From assembly GCF_014655955.1 (NCBI RefSeq), contig NZ_BNBO01000047.1, positions 1-64,000 on the forward strand: a stretch of 64,000 nucleotides of DNA, read 5' to 3'. The notes beneath the pieces were generated by a model. That model worked only from the letters and a program-made list of their open reading frames with translations. It had not been told where the DNA came from and did not search any database. Of this stretch, positions 8,223-16,024 are shown one piece after another (position 1 is the first letter of the stretch; each line of letters begins with the position of its first letter). The position numbers and the translations under genes were made by a program. This DNA comes from Kitasatospora indigofera (lineage in GTDB: Bacteria > Actinomycetota > Actinomycetes > Streptomycetales > Streptomycetaceae).

Positions 8223-9193
8223 GCGGCCTCGACAACGGCACCGCACCCGAGGTCGTCACCGTCGGGGAGACGATGGCCGCGCTGAGGGCCACCGGCCCGA
8301 TCAGGCTCGGCCCCGCGATGGAACTTTCCGTCGCCGGCTCGGAGTCCAACGTCGCCATCGGCCTGGCCCGCCTCGGCCACCGGGCCGCCTGGGTCGGCGC
8401 GGTGGGCGACGACGCGTTCGGCGCGCTGGTCCTGCGTACCCTGCGCGCCGAGGGCGTCGACACCACCCACACCCGCACCGACCGGGCCGGGCGGCCCACC
8501 GGCCTGCTGATCCGCGAGAACGGCATCGGCGACCTGGCCAGGGTCGGCTACTACCGGACCGGTTCCGCCGGGTCCACGCTCCGCGACCACGACGTCCTGC
8601 CCGCGCTGGACCCCGCCGTGCGGATCCTGCACCTGACCGGTATCACCCCGGCCTTGAGCGAGTCGGCCGCGGAGGCGGTCCTCGCCGCCGCCGATCGTGC
8701 CCGCTCGCTCGGCATCCTCATCTGCCTGGACGTCAACTACCGGGCCCGGCTGTGGGATCCCGTCCGGGCCGGTGAAGTCCTGCGGCCGTTGGCCCGGTTC
8801 GCCGACATCCTGGTCGCCTCCGCCGACGAACTGCACCTGGTCAGCGACGAGTCCGGCCTCGACGAGGACGGCGCCGTCGCCGCGCTGCTCGCCCAGGGCC
8901 GCCGGGAGGTGGTCCTCACCCGCGGTGGTGACGGCGCCAGCGTCACCACCGCCGACGGCACCGTCACCGCCGCGGCCCGCCGGGTGCCCGTCACCGACGT
9001 GATCGGCGCCGGCGACGCCTTCGTGGCCGGATACCTCTCCGGCACCCTCGACGGGCTCGACCCCGAGGCCCGCCTGCACCGGGCCACCGCCACCGGCGCC
9101 TTCGCCGTCGCCACCCGGGGCGACTGGGAGGGACTGCCCGGTCGCGACGACCTCGAACTCCTGGACCGGCCCGCCGGCACCACCCTGCGCTGA
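8219..9193 (+). CDS. PfkB-family 2-keto-3-deoxygluconate/galactonate kinase
   Basis: A 324-aa ribokinase-fold sugar kinase. It shows the N-terminal GETMA and GSESNVAIGLARLG substrate region, the YYRTGSAGSTL segment common in KDG kinases, and the C-terminal PfkB signature VIGAGDAFVAGYL with catalytic Asp in GAGD. It would phosphorylate the 2-keto-3-deoxy acid made by the IlvD/Edd enzyme to feed the aldolase encoded just upstream, with which it overlaps by ATGA. The specific stereoisomer is not decided by sequence; galactonate is favoured by the beta-galactosidase-like gene in the same regulon. Confidence 0.9.
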   Translation: MSGLDNGTAPEVVTVGETMAALRATGPIRLGPAMELSVAGSESNVAIGLARLGHRAAWVGAVGDDAFGALVLRTLRAEGVDTTHTRTDRAGRPTGLLIRENGIGDLARVGYYRTGSAGSTLRDHDVLPALDPAVRILHLTGITPALSESAAEAVLAAADRARSLGILICLDVNYRARLWDPVRAGEVLRPLARFADILVASADELHLVSDESGLDEDGAVAALLAQGRREVVLTRGGDGASVTTADGTVTAAARRVPVTDVIGAGDAFVAGYLSGTLDGLDPEARLHRATATGAFAVATRGDWEGLPGRDDLELLDRPAGTTLR

Positions 9194-9208
9194 ACCCGGA
9201 GACCGCCC

Positions 9209-10081
9209 ATGGCACCGGAACCCACCCCCATCGCCGTCCATGCCCCCGGCGGCTACGACCTCGCCGAAGGAGCTCGCTGGGTCGACGGGCGTCTGGTCTT
9301 CGTCGACATCCCGACCGGGCGACTGCTCGAACTTGCGCCCGACTCCCCCCACACCCCCCGGGAGATTCTGCGCCTTGACGTCCCGCTCGGGGCGGTCGCC
9401 CCTGTCGCCGGCCGTCCCGGCCACTGGATCGCCGCCGCCGGGACGGGCATCGCCCTGCTCACCCCCCACGGACCGGTGCGCTGGCTGGCCCGGCCCGAGG
9501 ACGACTCCCCGGTCCCCACCAGGATGAACGACGGTGTCTGCGACCCGGCGGGACGCTTCTGGGCCGGCAGCATGTCCCACAGCGGCACCGTCCCCGGCGC
9601 GGGCTCGCTCTACCGCACCGACCCGGACGGCTCCGTGCACCGCGTCCTGAGCGGCCTGACCGTCGCCAACGGCCCGGCCTTCACCTTTGACGCCGCCCTG
9701 CTCTACCTGGCCGACAGCGCCACCGCCACCATCCACCGCCTCACCCTCGATCCCGACGGGAACCCCACCCGGACCGAGGAGTTCACCCGCCTCGCCGACG
9801 GCGCGCCCGACGGCATGACCGTCGACACCGAAGGCTGCCTCTGGGTGGCGGCCTGGGACGGGGCCGCTGTCCACCGCTACCACCCCGACGGCGCCCTGCT
9901 CGACACCCTGCGCCTGCCCACCCCCCGGCCCACCTCGGTCTGTCTGTGCCCCGAGGGCGGCCGCCTGCTGATCACCACCGCCCGCCAGGGCCTGAGCGGC
10001 GACGCTGGCCCCGCCGGGTCGATCCTCGCCGTCCCCGTGGACGCCGCGGCGCCCCCCGCCGCCGCCTTCCGCATGCACTGA
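9209..10081 (+). CDS. SMP-30/gluconolactonase/LRE-family lactonase
   Basis: A 290-aa six-bladed beta-propeller. Metal-site residues typical of the family are visible: Glu in AEGARW, Asn-Asp in RMNDGVCDPAGRFWAGSM, Asn in VANGPAF, and Asp in DGMTVD. It should hydrolyse the sugar lactone released by the SDR dehydrogenase to the open aldonate, the substrate of the IlvD/Edd dehydratase. It starts 15 nt after the kinase stop, so it is the last gene of this operon. No signal peptide is present, placing the reaction in the cytoplasm. About 180 nt later the GH2 promoter begins. Confidence 0.9.
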   Translation: MAPEPTPIAVHAPGGYDLAEGARWVDGRLVFVDIPTGRLLELAPDSPHTPREILRLDVPLGAVAPVAGRPGHWIAAAGTGIALLTPHGPVRWLARPEDDSPVPTRMNDGVCDPAGRFWAGSMSHSGTVPGAGSLYRTDPDGSVHRVLSGLTVANGPAFTFDAALLYLADSATATIHRLTLDPDGNPTRTEEFTRLADGAPDGMTVDTEGCLWVAAWDGAAVHRYHPDGALLDTLRLPTPRPTSVCLCPEGGRLLITTARQGLSGDAGPAGSILAVPVDAAAPPAAAFRMH

Positions 10082-10221
10082 CCACCCCCGCACCCCGGGG
10101 GGAGCCCGGCCGCCGACCGCCGCCGCGTGACCTGCCGCGGCGGTCGGCGGCATGTCCGCATGTGCCCTGACCAGGCAGTGCGATGGCGGGAGACCGCCGG
10201 AAACCCGTGTTGTGCGAGGTA

Positions 10222-10278
10222 TTGCAGACGGCGCCCGTATCCCATATATCTGCTTGGAAGCTTAGCTGCTAGGAAAGG
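10222..10278 (+). promoter_or_regulatory. GH2 promoter, GntR operator copy 4 and ribosome binding site
   Basis: TTGCAG (10222-10227) and TATATC (10245-10250) are spaced by 17 nt. Just downstream, 10260-10273 reads GCTTAGCTGCTAGG, the exact reverse complement of operator copy 1. It is followed immediately by AGGAAAGG, 8 nt before the GTG start. A bound regulator here would roadblock transcription of the secreted glycosidase, tying it to the intracellular pathway. Confidence 0.62.
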
Positions 10279-10286
10279 CAGATCCG

Positions 10287-13200
10287 GTGACGCCACCCCG
10301 CCACACCGCCCCCACCCCCTCCGACTCCAGCCCCTCCGACCCCGCCCCCGCCGGCGGGGGCTTCTCGCGGCGTGCCGCGCTGAAGGGCCTCGCCGCCGCA
10401 GGACTGCTCACCGCCGTCGGGACCGGCGGCCTGTACTTCGCCGCCCCCGCCGGCGCGGCGACCACCACCCCCGAGATCCCGCCGCTGCCCGACACGGTGT
10501 CCGGCGTCGCCACCCCCCAGGTGCCCGTCACCTCGGGCTGGCGCTACACCACCACCCCACCCGCCTCCTTCTGGACCACGGGCACCGACACCTCCTCCTG
10601 GGCGCAGATCAACGTGCCCGGCGAGCCCGCCCTCCAGAGCCAGAACGTCACCTCCGGCACCGAGTGCGCCTACTCCGTCAAGGTGACCGTCCCCGCCGAC
10701 TACGCCGGCCGACGCGTCATGCTGCGCTTCGACGGCGTCTACAACTACGCCCGGCTGTGGGTCAACGGCACCCTGGTGCGCACCCACGACGGCGGCTTCA
10801 CCACCTGGTACGCCGACATCACCTCGCTGGTCACCCCCGGCCAGCAGGCCACCGTAACCCTCGGCGTCACCGACAAGGCCACCAGCATCGCCGGGCAGTC
10901 CAACTACGCGCACCACATCATCGGCGGCATCCTGCGCGACGTGACGCTGGTGGCGCTGCCGGCCGCCTACCTCACCCGGCTGCACGCCGACACCACCTTC
11001 GACTCCTCCTACACCAACGCCACTCTCACCGTCACCGCCGCCGCCGCGCTGCTGCCGGCCGGCACCAGCGGCACCGTCGCCCTGACCCTGACCGACCCCG
11101 ACGGCCAGCAGGTCGCGCTCTCCCCGGCCTCCCTCACCGTCAGCGACACCACGCCGCAGACCTCGGTGGCGATCCCGGTCGCCGCCCCGCGCAAGTGGGA
11201 CGCCGAACACCCCAACCTGTACACCCTCAAGGCCACCTTCCAGGCCCAGGGGCAGAGCCAGAGCGTCACCCGGCAGATCGGCTTCCGGCAGGTCAAGGTC
11301 CAGGGCAACCAGCTGCTGGTCAACGGCAAGCCGGTGCACCTGCTGGGCGTCTGCCACCACAGCATCACCGAGACCCTGGGCCGCTCCACCACCCCCGCCC
11401 AGGAGGAGCAGGCCGCCCGCCTCTACAAGGAGGCGAACTGCAACTTCATCCGCACCTCGCACTACCCGCCGACGACCGCCCTGCTGGACTGGGCCGACAA
11501 GCTGGGCCTGTACGTCGAGGTCGAGGCCCCGGTCTGCTTCCAGAAGAGCACCGTCGACTCCGCCGCCTACACCGACCAGTACATGTCGCAGTACGCCGAG
11601 ATGCTGGAGCGCGACCGCAGCCGCGCCTGCGTGGTGGAGTGGTCGGTCGGCAACGAGAGCGGGATGGGCACCAACTTCGCCCAGGAGAACACCTACTCGC
11701 ACCAGACCGACCCGTCCCGGCCCACCGTCTTCGAGGACGACGCCCAGTCGAACGGCGGCACCCAGACCGATATCTACAGCGGCCACTACCCCACCCTGAC
11801 CAACTCCAACGGCAACGCCAACCAGCCCATCCAGTACGGCGAGTTCGCCCACGTGCCGTGCTACAACGTCGGCACCCTGCAGGCCGACCCCGGCGCCCGG
11901 GACTTCTGGGGCCACAGCATCGCCAAGCACGCCCAGAAGTTCCGCACCACCAGCGGCGTGGTCGGCGGCGCGATCTGGGCGGCCATCGACGAGGTGTTCC
12001 ACCTCGACTCCGGGCCGGTCGGCTACGGCGAGTGGGGCGTCATCGACCTGTGGCGCCGCCGCAAGCCGGAGTTCTGGCTGACCAAGAAGGCCTTCTCCCC
12101 GGTCCGGATCGCCGACGGCGTGCTCACCGGGCTCACCCCCGGCGGCGCGATCCCGGTCGCGGTCACCAACTGGTACGACCACACCAACCTCTCCGAACTG
12201 ACCATCACCTGGCAGATCGGCAGCCGCTCCGGCACCCTCACCGGCGTCAACATCGCCGCCCGGCAGAGCGGCACGCTCACCATCCCGGCCGGCGCCTGGT
12301 CCGCGGGCGACACGCTGCGGCTGACCTTCACACGCTCCGGCGCCGTGGTCGACGACTACAGCCTGTGGCTCAACACCCGCACCACGCCCACCTTCACCGC
12401 GCCCGGCGGCACCACCCCCACCGTCCAGGACGCCGGCGGCCGGATCACCGTCACCGGCGTCGACACCCCCTTCAGCGTCGTCTTCGACAAGGCCACCGCC
12501 CGCCTGGTCCAGGCCACCGCCGGCGGCGCCACCGTCCTCACCGGCGGCCCCGACCTGATCATCTCCCGCACCACCCCCGGCCAGTGGACCGGCGGCTCGG
12601 CGAGCGTCACCACCACCGGCGGCCAAGCCGTGGTCACCCTCACCGGCCAGTTCGGCTCGGTCAACACCACCATCAAGGTCTCCATCGACGGCCGGGGCCT
12701 GCTCACCACCACCTACACCATCGCCAACCCGCCCGCCGGCTCGCCCAGCGACGTCGGCATCCGCTACACCCTCCCCGACGGCACCGACACCCTGACCTGG
12801 CAGCGCGACGCCCAGTGGACGGTCTACCCCGCCGACCACATCGGCCGGGCCACCGGCACTGCCAGCAAGACCCGCGCCTCCGGCACCGACGGCTACCGCA
12901 CGGAACCGACCTGGCCGTGGTCCCAGGACACCCACAGCTACTTCCTGTTCGGCAAGGACAGCGCCGCCCACTGGACCAACGACTTCCGCAGCACCAAGGC
13001 GAACGTCCGGCTCGCCAAGGCCACCGCCGGAACCTCCGGCCCCGGCGCGCAGGTCGAGTCCGACGGCAGCGACTCGGTCCGCCTGGAGGCCGCCGCGCCC
13101 GTCGTCATCGACGACTCCTCGCCCCAGATCGTCTACACCGGCGCCTGGACCCACGCCGACCCGTCGAGCGGCTACAGCAACGGCGACCTCTTCTCCACCG

Positions 13201-14030
13201 AGTCGTTCAGCAACGCCACCGGCGCGAACGCCCAGCTCACCTTCACCGGCACCGGCGTCGGCCTCTACTCGGCCCGCGCCAGCAACCTCGGCATCGTCAA
13301 GATCTCCATCGACGGCACCCAGGTCGCCACCGTCGACCTCTACGGCCCCGGCAAGGCCCCCGGCGTGCTGGTCTTCCGCAGCGCCGCCCTCCCCTACGGG
13401 GAGCACACCATCAAGGTCGAGTGCACCGGCACCAAGAACGGCGCCTCCAGCGGCACCTACGCCCTGATCGACGCCTTCAAGGTTGTCAGCTCGATCATCG
13501 ACGACGCCTCGGGGCAGGTCACCTACACCGGCACCTGGACCCACGGCGACTCCTCCCAGGGCTGGACCTCCGGGGACCTGGCCCGCACCGAGTCGTTCAG
13601 CCGGACCAGCGGCGACAGTGCCACCGCCGCCTTCCGCGGCACCGGCATCCGGGTGATCGCCCCCAAGAGCTACAACCAGGGCATCGCCGAAATCTCCGTG
13701 GACGGCGGCGCCCCCACCCAGGTCGACCTGTACGCCGCCGGCAAGCAGTTCGCCCAGACCGTCTTCGAGAAGACCGGCCTCACCGACGGCCCGCACACCG
13801 TGAAGATCAAGGTCACCGGCACCAAGAACACCTCGTCCACCGACACCTACGTGGTCCTCGACGCCTTCGAGGTCATCACCCCCGACCCCTACGCCGCCCT
13901 GCCCGGTGTCAACCTCGTCATCAGTTCCAAGCTCAACTACCCCGACCTGGCCTGGGGCAACTACACCGACCCGGCGATCACCCTGCCTGCCAACTACAGC
14001 GCCACCACCAAGCTGCGGCTGCTCGGCTGA
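10287..14030 (+). CDS. Secreted multi-domain GH2 glycoside hydrolase, beta-galactosidase-like
   Basis: A 1247-aa exported enzyme starting at GTG. The N-terminus carries a Tat signal (SRRAALKG, arginines at 28-29, then a hydrophobic core and AGA cleavage region). A GH2 sugar-binding domain (about residues 65-190) and an Ig-like domain lead into a TIM barrel. The acid/base glutamate is in WSVGNESG (about residue 456) and the nucleophile glutamate in QYGEFAHV (about 519), as in LacZ-type enzymes. A beta-sandwich region follows, then two copies of a ~130-residue jelly-roll-like module (about 939-1068 and 1069-1198) resembling carbohydrate-binding modules. It would release sugar, perhaps galactose, outside the cell for the importer. 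Beta-galactosidase is the best guess; other GH2 activities remain possible. Confidence 0.88.
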   Translation: MTPPRHTAPTPSDSSPSDPAPAGGGFSRRAALKGLAAAGLLTAVGTGGLYFAAPAGAATTTPEIPPLPDTVSGVATPQVPVTSGWRYTTTPPASFWTTGTDTSSWAQINVPGEPALQSQNVTSGTECAYSVKVTVPADYAGRRVMLRFDGVYNYARLWVNGTLVRTHDGGFTTWYADITSLVTPGQQATVTLGVTDKATSIAGQSNYAHHIIGGILRDVTLVALPAAYLTRLHADTTFDSSYTNATLTVTAAAALLPAGTSGTVALTLTDPDGQQVALSPASLTVSDTTPQTSVAIPVAAPRKWDAEHPNLYTLKATFQAQGQSQSVTRQIGFRQVKVQGNQLLVNGKPVHLLGVCHHSITETLGRSTTPAQEEQAARLYKEANCNFIRTSHYPPTTALLDWADKLGLYVEVEAPVCFQKSTVDSAAYTDQYMSQYAEMLERDRSRACVVEWSVGNESGMGTNFAQENTYSHQTDPSRPTVFEDDAQSNGGTQTDIYSGHYPTLTNSNGNANQPIQYGEFAHVPCYNVGTLQADPGARDFWGHSIAKHAQKFRTTSGVVGGAIWAAIDEVFHLDSGPVGYGEWGVIDLWRRRKPEFWLTKKAFSPVRIADGVLTGLTPGGAIPVAVTNWYDHTNLSELTITWQIGSRSGTLTGVNIAARQSGTLTIPAGAWSAGDTLRLTFTRSGAVVDDYSLWLNTRTTPTFTAPGGTTPTVQDAGGRITVTGVDTPFSVVFDKATARLVQATAGGATVLTGGPDLIISRTTPGQWTGGSASVTTTGGQAVVTLTGQFGSVNTTIKVSIDGRGLLTTTYTIANPPAGSPSDVGIRYTLPDGTDTLTWQRDAQWTVYPADHIGRATGTASKTRASGTDGYRTEPTWPWSQDTHSYFLFGKDSAAHWTNDFRSTKANVRLAKATAGTSGPGAQVESDGSDSVRLEAAAPVVIDDSSPQIVYTGAWTHADPSSGYSNGDLFSTESFSNATGANAQLTFTGTGVGLYSARASNLGIVKISIDGTQVATVDLYGPGKAPGVLVFRSAALPYGEHTIKVECTGTKNGASSGTYALIDAFKVVSSIIDDASGQVTYTGTWTHGDSSQGWTSGDLARTESFSRTSGDSATAAFRGTGIRVIAPKSYNQGIAEISVDGGAPTQVDLYAAGKQFAQTVFEKTGLTDGPHTVKIKVTGTKNTSSTDTYVVLDAFEVITPDPYAALPGVNLVISSKLNYPDLAWGNYTDPAITLPANYSATTKLRLLG
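13102..13881 (+). repeat. Two tandem copies of a ~130-residue binding module inside the GH2 gene
   Basis: The segments beginning VVIDDSSPQIVYTGAW (13102) and SIIDDASGQVTYTGTW (13492) share the pattern: YTG.W, TESFS, GTG, ISIDG/VSVDG, VDLY..GK, and HT.K.....TKN followed by DAF.V. The internal duplication probably raises affinity for a polysaccharide. Confidence 0.75.
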
Positions 14031-14064
14031 CCCACCGTGCAACCACCCGCGCCAGGGTCCGGGG

Positions 14065-14097
14065 CCGGGCCGGCCTCTCACCGGGAGGCCGGCCCGG
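14065..14097 (+). terminator. Terminator hairpin after the GH2 gene
   Basis: CCGGGCCGGCCTC pairs perfectly with GAGGCCGGCCCGG across a 7-nt loop, 35 nt after the stop codon. There is no T-run, as is usual in actinomycetes. Confidence 0.8.
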
Positions 14098-14099
14098 TC

Positions 14100-14573
14100 C
14101 AGGGCGGCTTCCGCCCGCCATCGGGGGCGGCGGCCGCGAACGGATCGGCGAGTCGGTCGGTTCGGCGTCGGGGCACTTGGTTCGACCGCGATCGCTGAGG
14201 CGCGGATGCGGGAGCGTTCGTTCTCACCGCGGCACGGATCCGCCGGGAACGCCGTGGGCCCGCGGAGCGCCGGGCCATAGGTACGGCAACGCCCAGTTTG
14301 CGACTGGACGGCCTGCAGATCTCTCCGGGGGCATGTGCCCGCCGTAGCCGGACAGCTCGCAGGTCGTCACCGGCGGTACGCCCAGCATCAGCCGGGTTCT
14401 CCTGCCTCCGGGTCCGGAACAAGGGGCCGGCCGCACACGGTCATCGGCGTGAGCGGCACCGTCGGCGGCCTGGCCGCAGGCCGCCACACCTCAACGTCAT
14501 CGTCGCCGGGCAGAACGACCCTGCTGCGCGGGGCTCCTGGATTTCCACCTCGGGCATCGACATCCTCATCGGC
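14100..14573. other. Intergenic stretch without a supportable gene
   Basis: Open frames exist on both strands, but none has a ribosome binding site, codon bias and recognisable protein sequence together. It lies between two convergent units (GH2 rightward, ROK leftward). Confidence 0.6.
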
Positions 14574-14608
14574 TGACAGCCGGGGCCCGCTGGTGCGGGG
14601 CCCTGGTC
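14574..14608 (-). terminator. Imperfect terminator hairpin after the ROK gene
   Basis: TGAC-GCCGGGGCCCGC and GCGGGGCCCTGGTCA pair with small bulges around a TGGT loop. The structure abuts the ROK stop codon. Confidence 0.55.
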
Positions 14609-15830
14609 AGGCGGTGGCGGCCCTGCGCAGCTCGAAGACGTCCTGGTTCAGTGGGCGTTCGTCGGACGGGGCGGACGGTGCTGCGGCGGGTTCGGCTCCG
14701 GCGCGGTCGACGGGCTGGGACTCGGGGGCGCTGCGGAAGTCGAAGAGGTGCCGGTCGACATGGTCGAGGGCGAGCCGGACTGCTCCGAGGGCGACCGTCT
14801 CGACGCCGAGTTCGGAGGCGCGCACCTCGGGCGCATCGAGGCAGAGCCGGCCCAGGTAGCGGCGCATGGGGTCGGCCAGGATCTCGCCCGCGACGGAGAT
14901 GCCGCCGCTGATGACCACGAGGTCCGGGTTCACGGTCAGTACCATCGCCGCAGTCCCCTGGGCGTAGGTACGGGCGAAACGGTCGACCCGCTCGACGGCG
15001 GCCGGATCGCCGTCGGCGGCGGCCGCGAAGACCTGCGCGGTGTCGGCCTCGCCCCGCAGGTCGGCGAGGTCACTGCCGTCCCAGCCGAGGATGGCCAGTC
15101 CGGCGATCTCTCCGGCTGCACCCGTCCGGCCACGGTGCAGCCGGCCGCCCAGGACAAGGGCGGCGCCGGTGCGGTGGCCGGTGAGCAGCTGGATGAAGTC
15201 GTCGGTGCCTTGGGCTGCGCCGCGCCAGTGCTCGGCGAGCGCGGCGAGGTTGGCGTCGTTCTCCGCGAAGGCGGGGCAGCCGAACCAGCCGGATGCCTCC
15301 GCAGCGAGGTCCAGGCCGTTCCACTCCGGCAGGGGCGTGGACAGACGGACGCGCCCGGCGCCGTCGACGATGCCCGGCACGCCGACGCACAGGGCGCGGA
15401 GCCGGGACGCGGGATGCACGGCGAGCAGGCCGGCCGCCGCGTCCCGGATGGTCGTGAGCCGCTCCTCCCGGGTCGGTTCGCCGTCCAGGACGGCTCGTCG
15501 GGTTTCGATCAGCTTGCCGTCGAGGTCGGCCAGGATCAGCAGCACGGAGTGGGTGCCGACGTCGATGCCGAGCACGTGCCCGGCGTCGGCCCGGAAGCGA
15601 TAGCGCCGGGCGGGCCGCCCGATGCTCTTCCCGGGGGCGACCTCCTCGACCCATCCCAGCCGGGCCAGGTCATCCAGGACCTGGTCGACGGTCTGGCGGG
15701 AGAGCGAGGACGCCTTGCTGATCTGGCTGGTGGTCATCGGCTCGCGACCGCGCAGGGCACGCAGGACGGCCTCCAGGTTGAGCCGCCGCAGCACGGCGGG
15801 GTCACCGCCGATGAGCGCTTGACCTTTCAT
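14607..15830 (-). CDS. ROK-family transcriptional repressor lacking the zinc motif
   Basis: A 407-aa protein with an N-terminal winged helix (LNLEAVLRALRGREPMTTSQISKASSLSRQTVDQVLDDL) joined to a ROK sugar-kinase-like domain (LGIDVGTHSVLLILADLDG, GVPGIVD, ENDANLAALAEHWRG, GAAGEIAGL, ISGGISVAG). In most ROK proteins a zinc site, CxCGxxGC, follows the GxxGE segment. Here that stretch is replaced by ILGWDGSDLADLRGEADT, so the zinc site is absent. It is divergent from the binding-protein/permease operon and presumably controls it in response to a sugar. The C-terminus has a Pro/Ala-rich tail beyond the usual family end. Confidence 0.88.
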   Translation of the reverse strand: MKGQALIGGDPAVLRRLNLEAVLRALRGREPMTTSQISKASSLSRQTVDQVLDDLARLGWVEEVAPGKSIGRPARRYRFRADAGHVLGIDVGTHSVLLILADLDGKLIETRRAVLDGEPTREERLTTIRDAAAGLLAVHPASRLRALCVGVPGIVDGAGRVRLSTPLPEWNGLDLAAEASGWFGCPAFAENDANLAALAEHWRGAAQGTDDFIQLLTGHRTGAALVLGGRLHRGRTGAAGEIAGLAILGWDGSDLADLRGEADTAQVFAAAADGDPAAVERVDRFARTYAQGTAAMVLTVNPDLVVISGGISVAGEILADPMRRYLGRLCLDAPEVRASELGVETVALGAVRLALDHVDRHLFDFRSAPESQPVDRAGAEPAAAPSAPSDERPLNQDVFELRRAATA

Positions 15831-15933
15831 TGCCTCTCCCTTCCCCCGGGGCCGCCCTGGCGCGGCCCCGGGCCATCATAGAGCACCGCCGACCCAATAC
15901 GCAGGATAGTTGCTAAAGAATCCCGCCAAACTG

Positions 15934-16001
15934 TTGACGTGGCGCATTGCGGCTTTCTACGATCCTGCCAACCCCTTAAGCAGGAACCCTTCATAAGGGT
16001 T
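15934..16001 (+). promoter_or_regulatory. Promoter and 17-bp palindromic operator of the second sugar operon
   Basis: TTGACG (15934-15939) and TACGAT (15958-15963) are spaced by 18 nt. Downstream, AACCCTT-CAT-AAGGGTT (15985-16001) is a perfect inverted repeat 24 nt before the start codon, well placed for the divergent ROK repressor. A GAGGAG ribosome binding site lies at about 16014. Confidence 0.65.
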
Positions 16002-16024
16002 GCACCCCCACCGAGGAGCTGGCC

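Noticed and set aside
8084..10153. A 689-codon minus-strand frame opposite the kinase and lactonase genes
   Set aside because: Low-complexity shadow of two well-identified genes.
10269..14081. A 1270-codon open frame on the minus strand opposite the GH2 gene
   Set aside because: It is low-complexity Gly/Val/Ala/Asp sequence mirroring the GC-biased third positions of the GH2 gene, which has recognised domains, a signal peptide and a ribosome binding site.
14298..14576. Short plus-strand frames between the GH2 and ROK genes as small proteins
   Set aside because: No ribosome binding site, no conserved sequence and an Arg/Ser-rich random composition.
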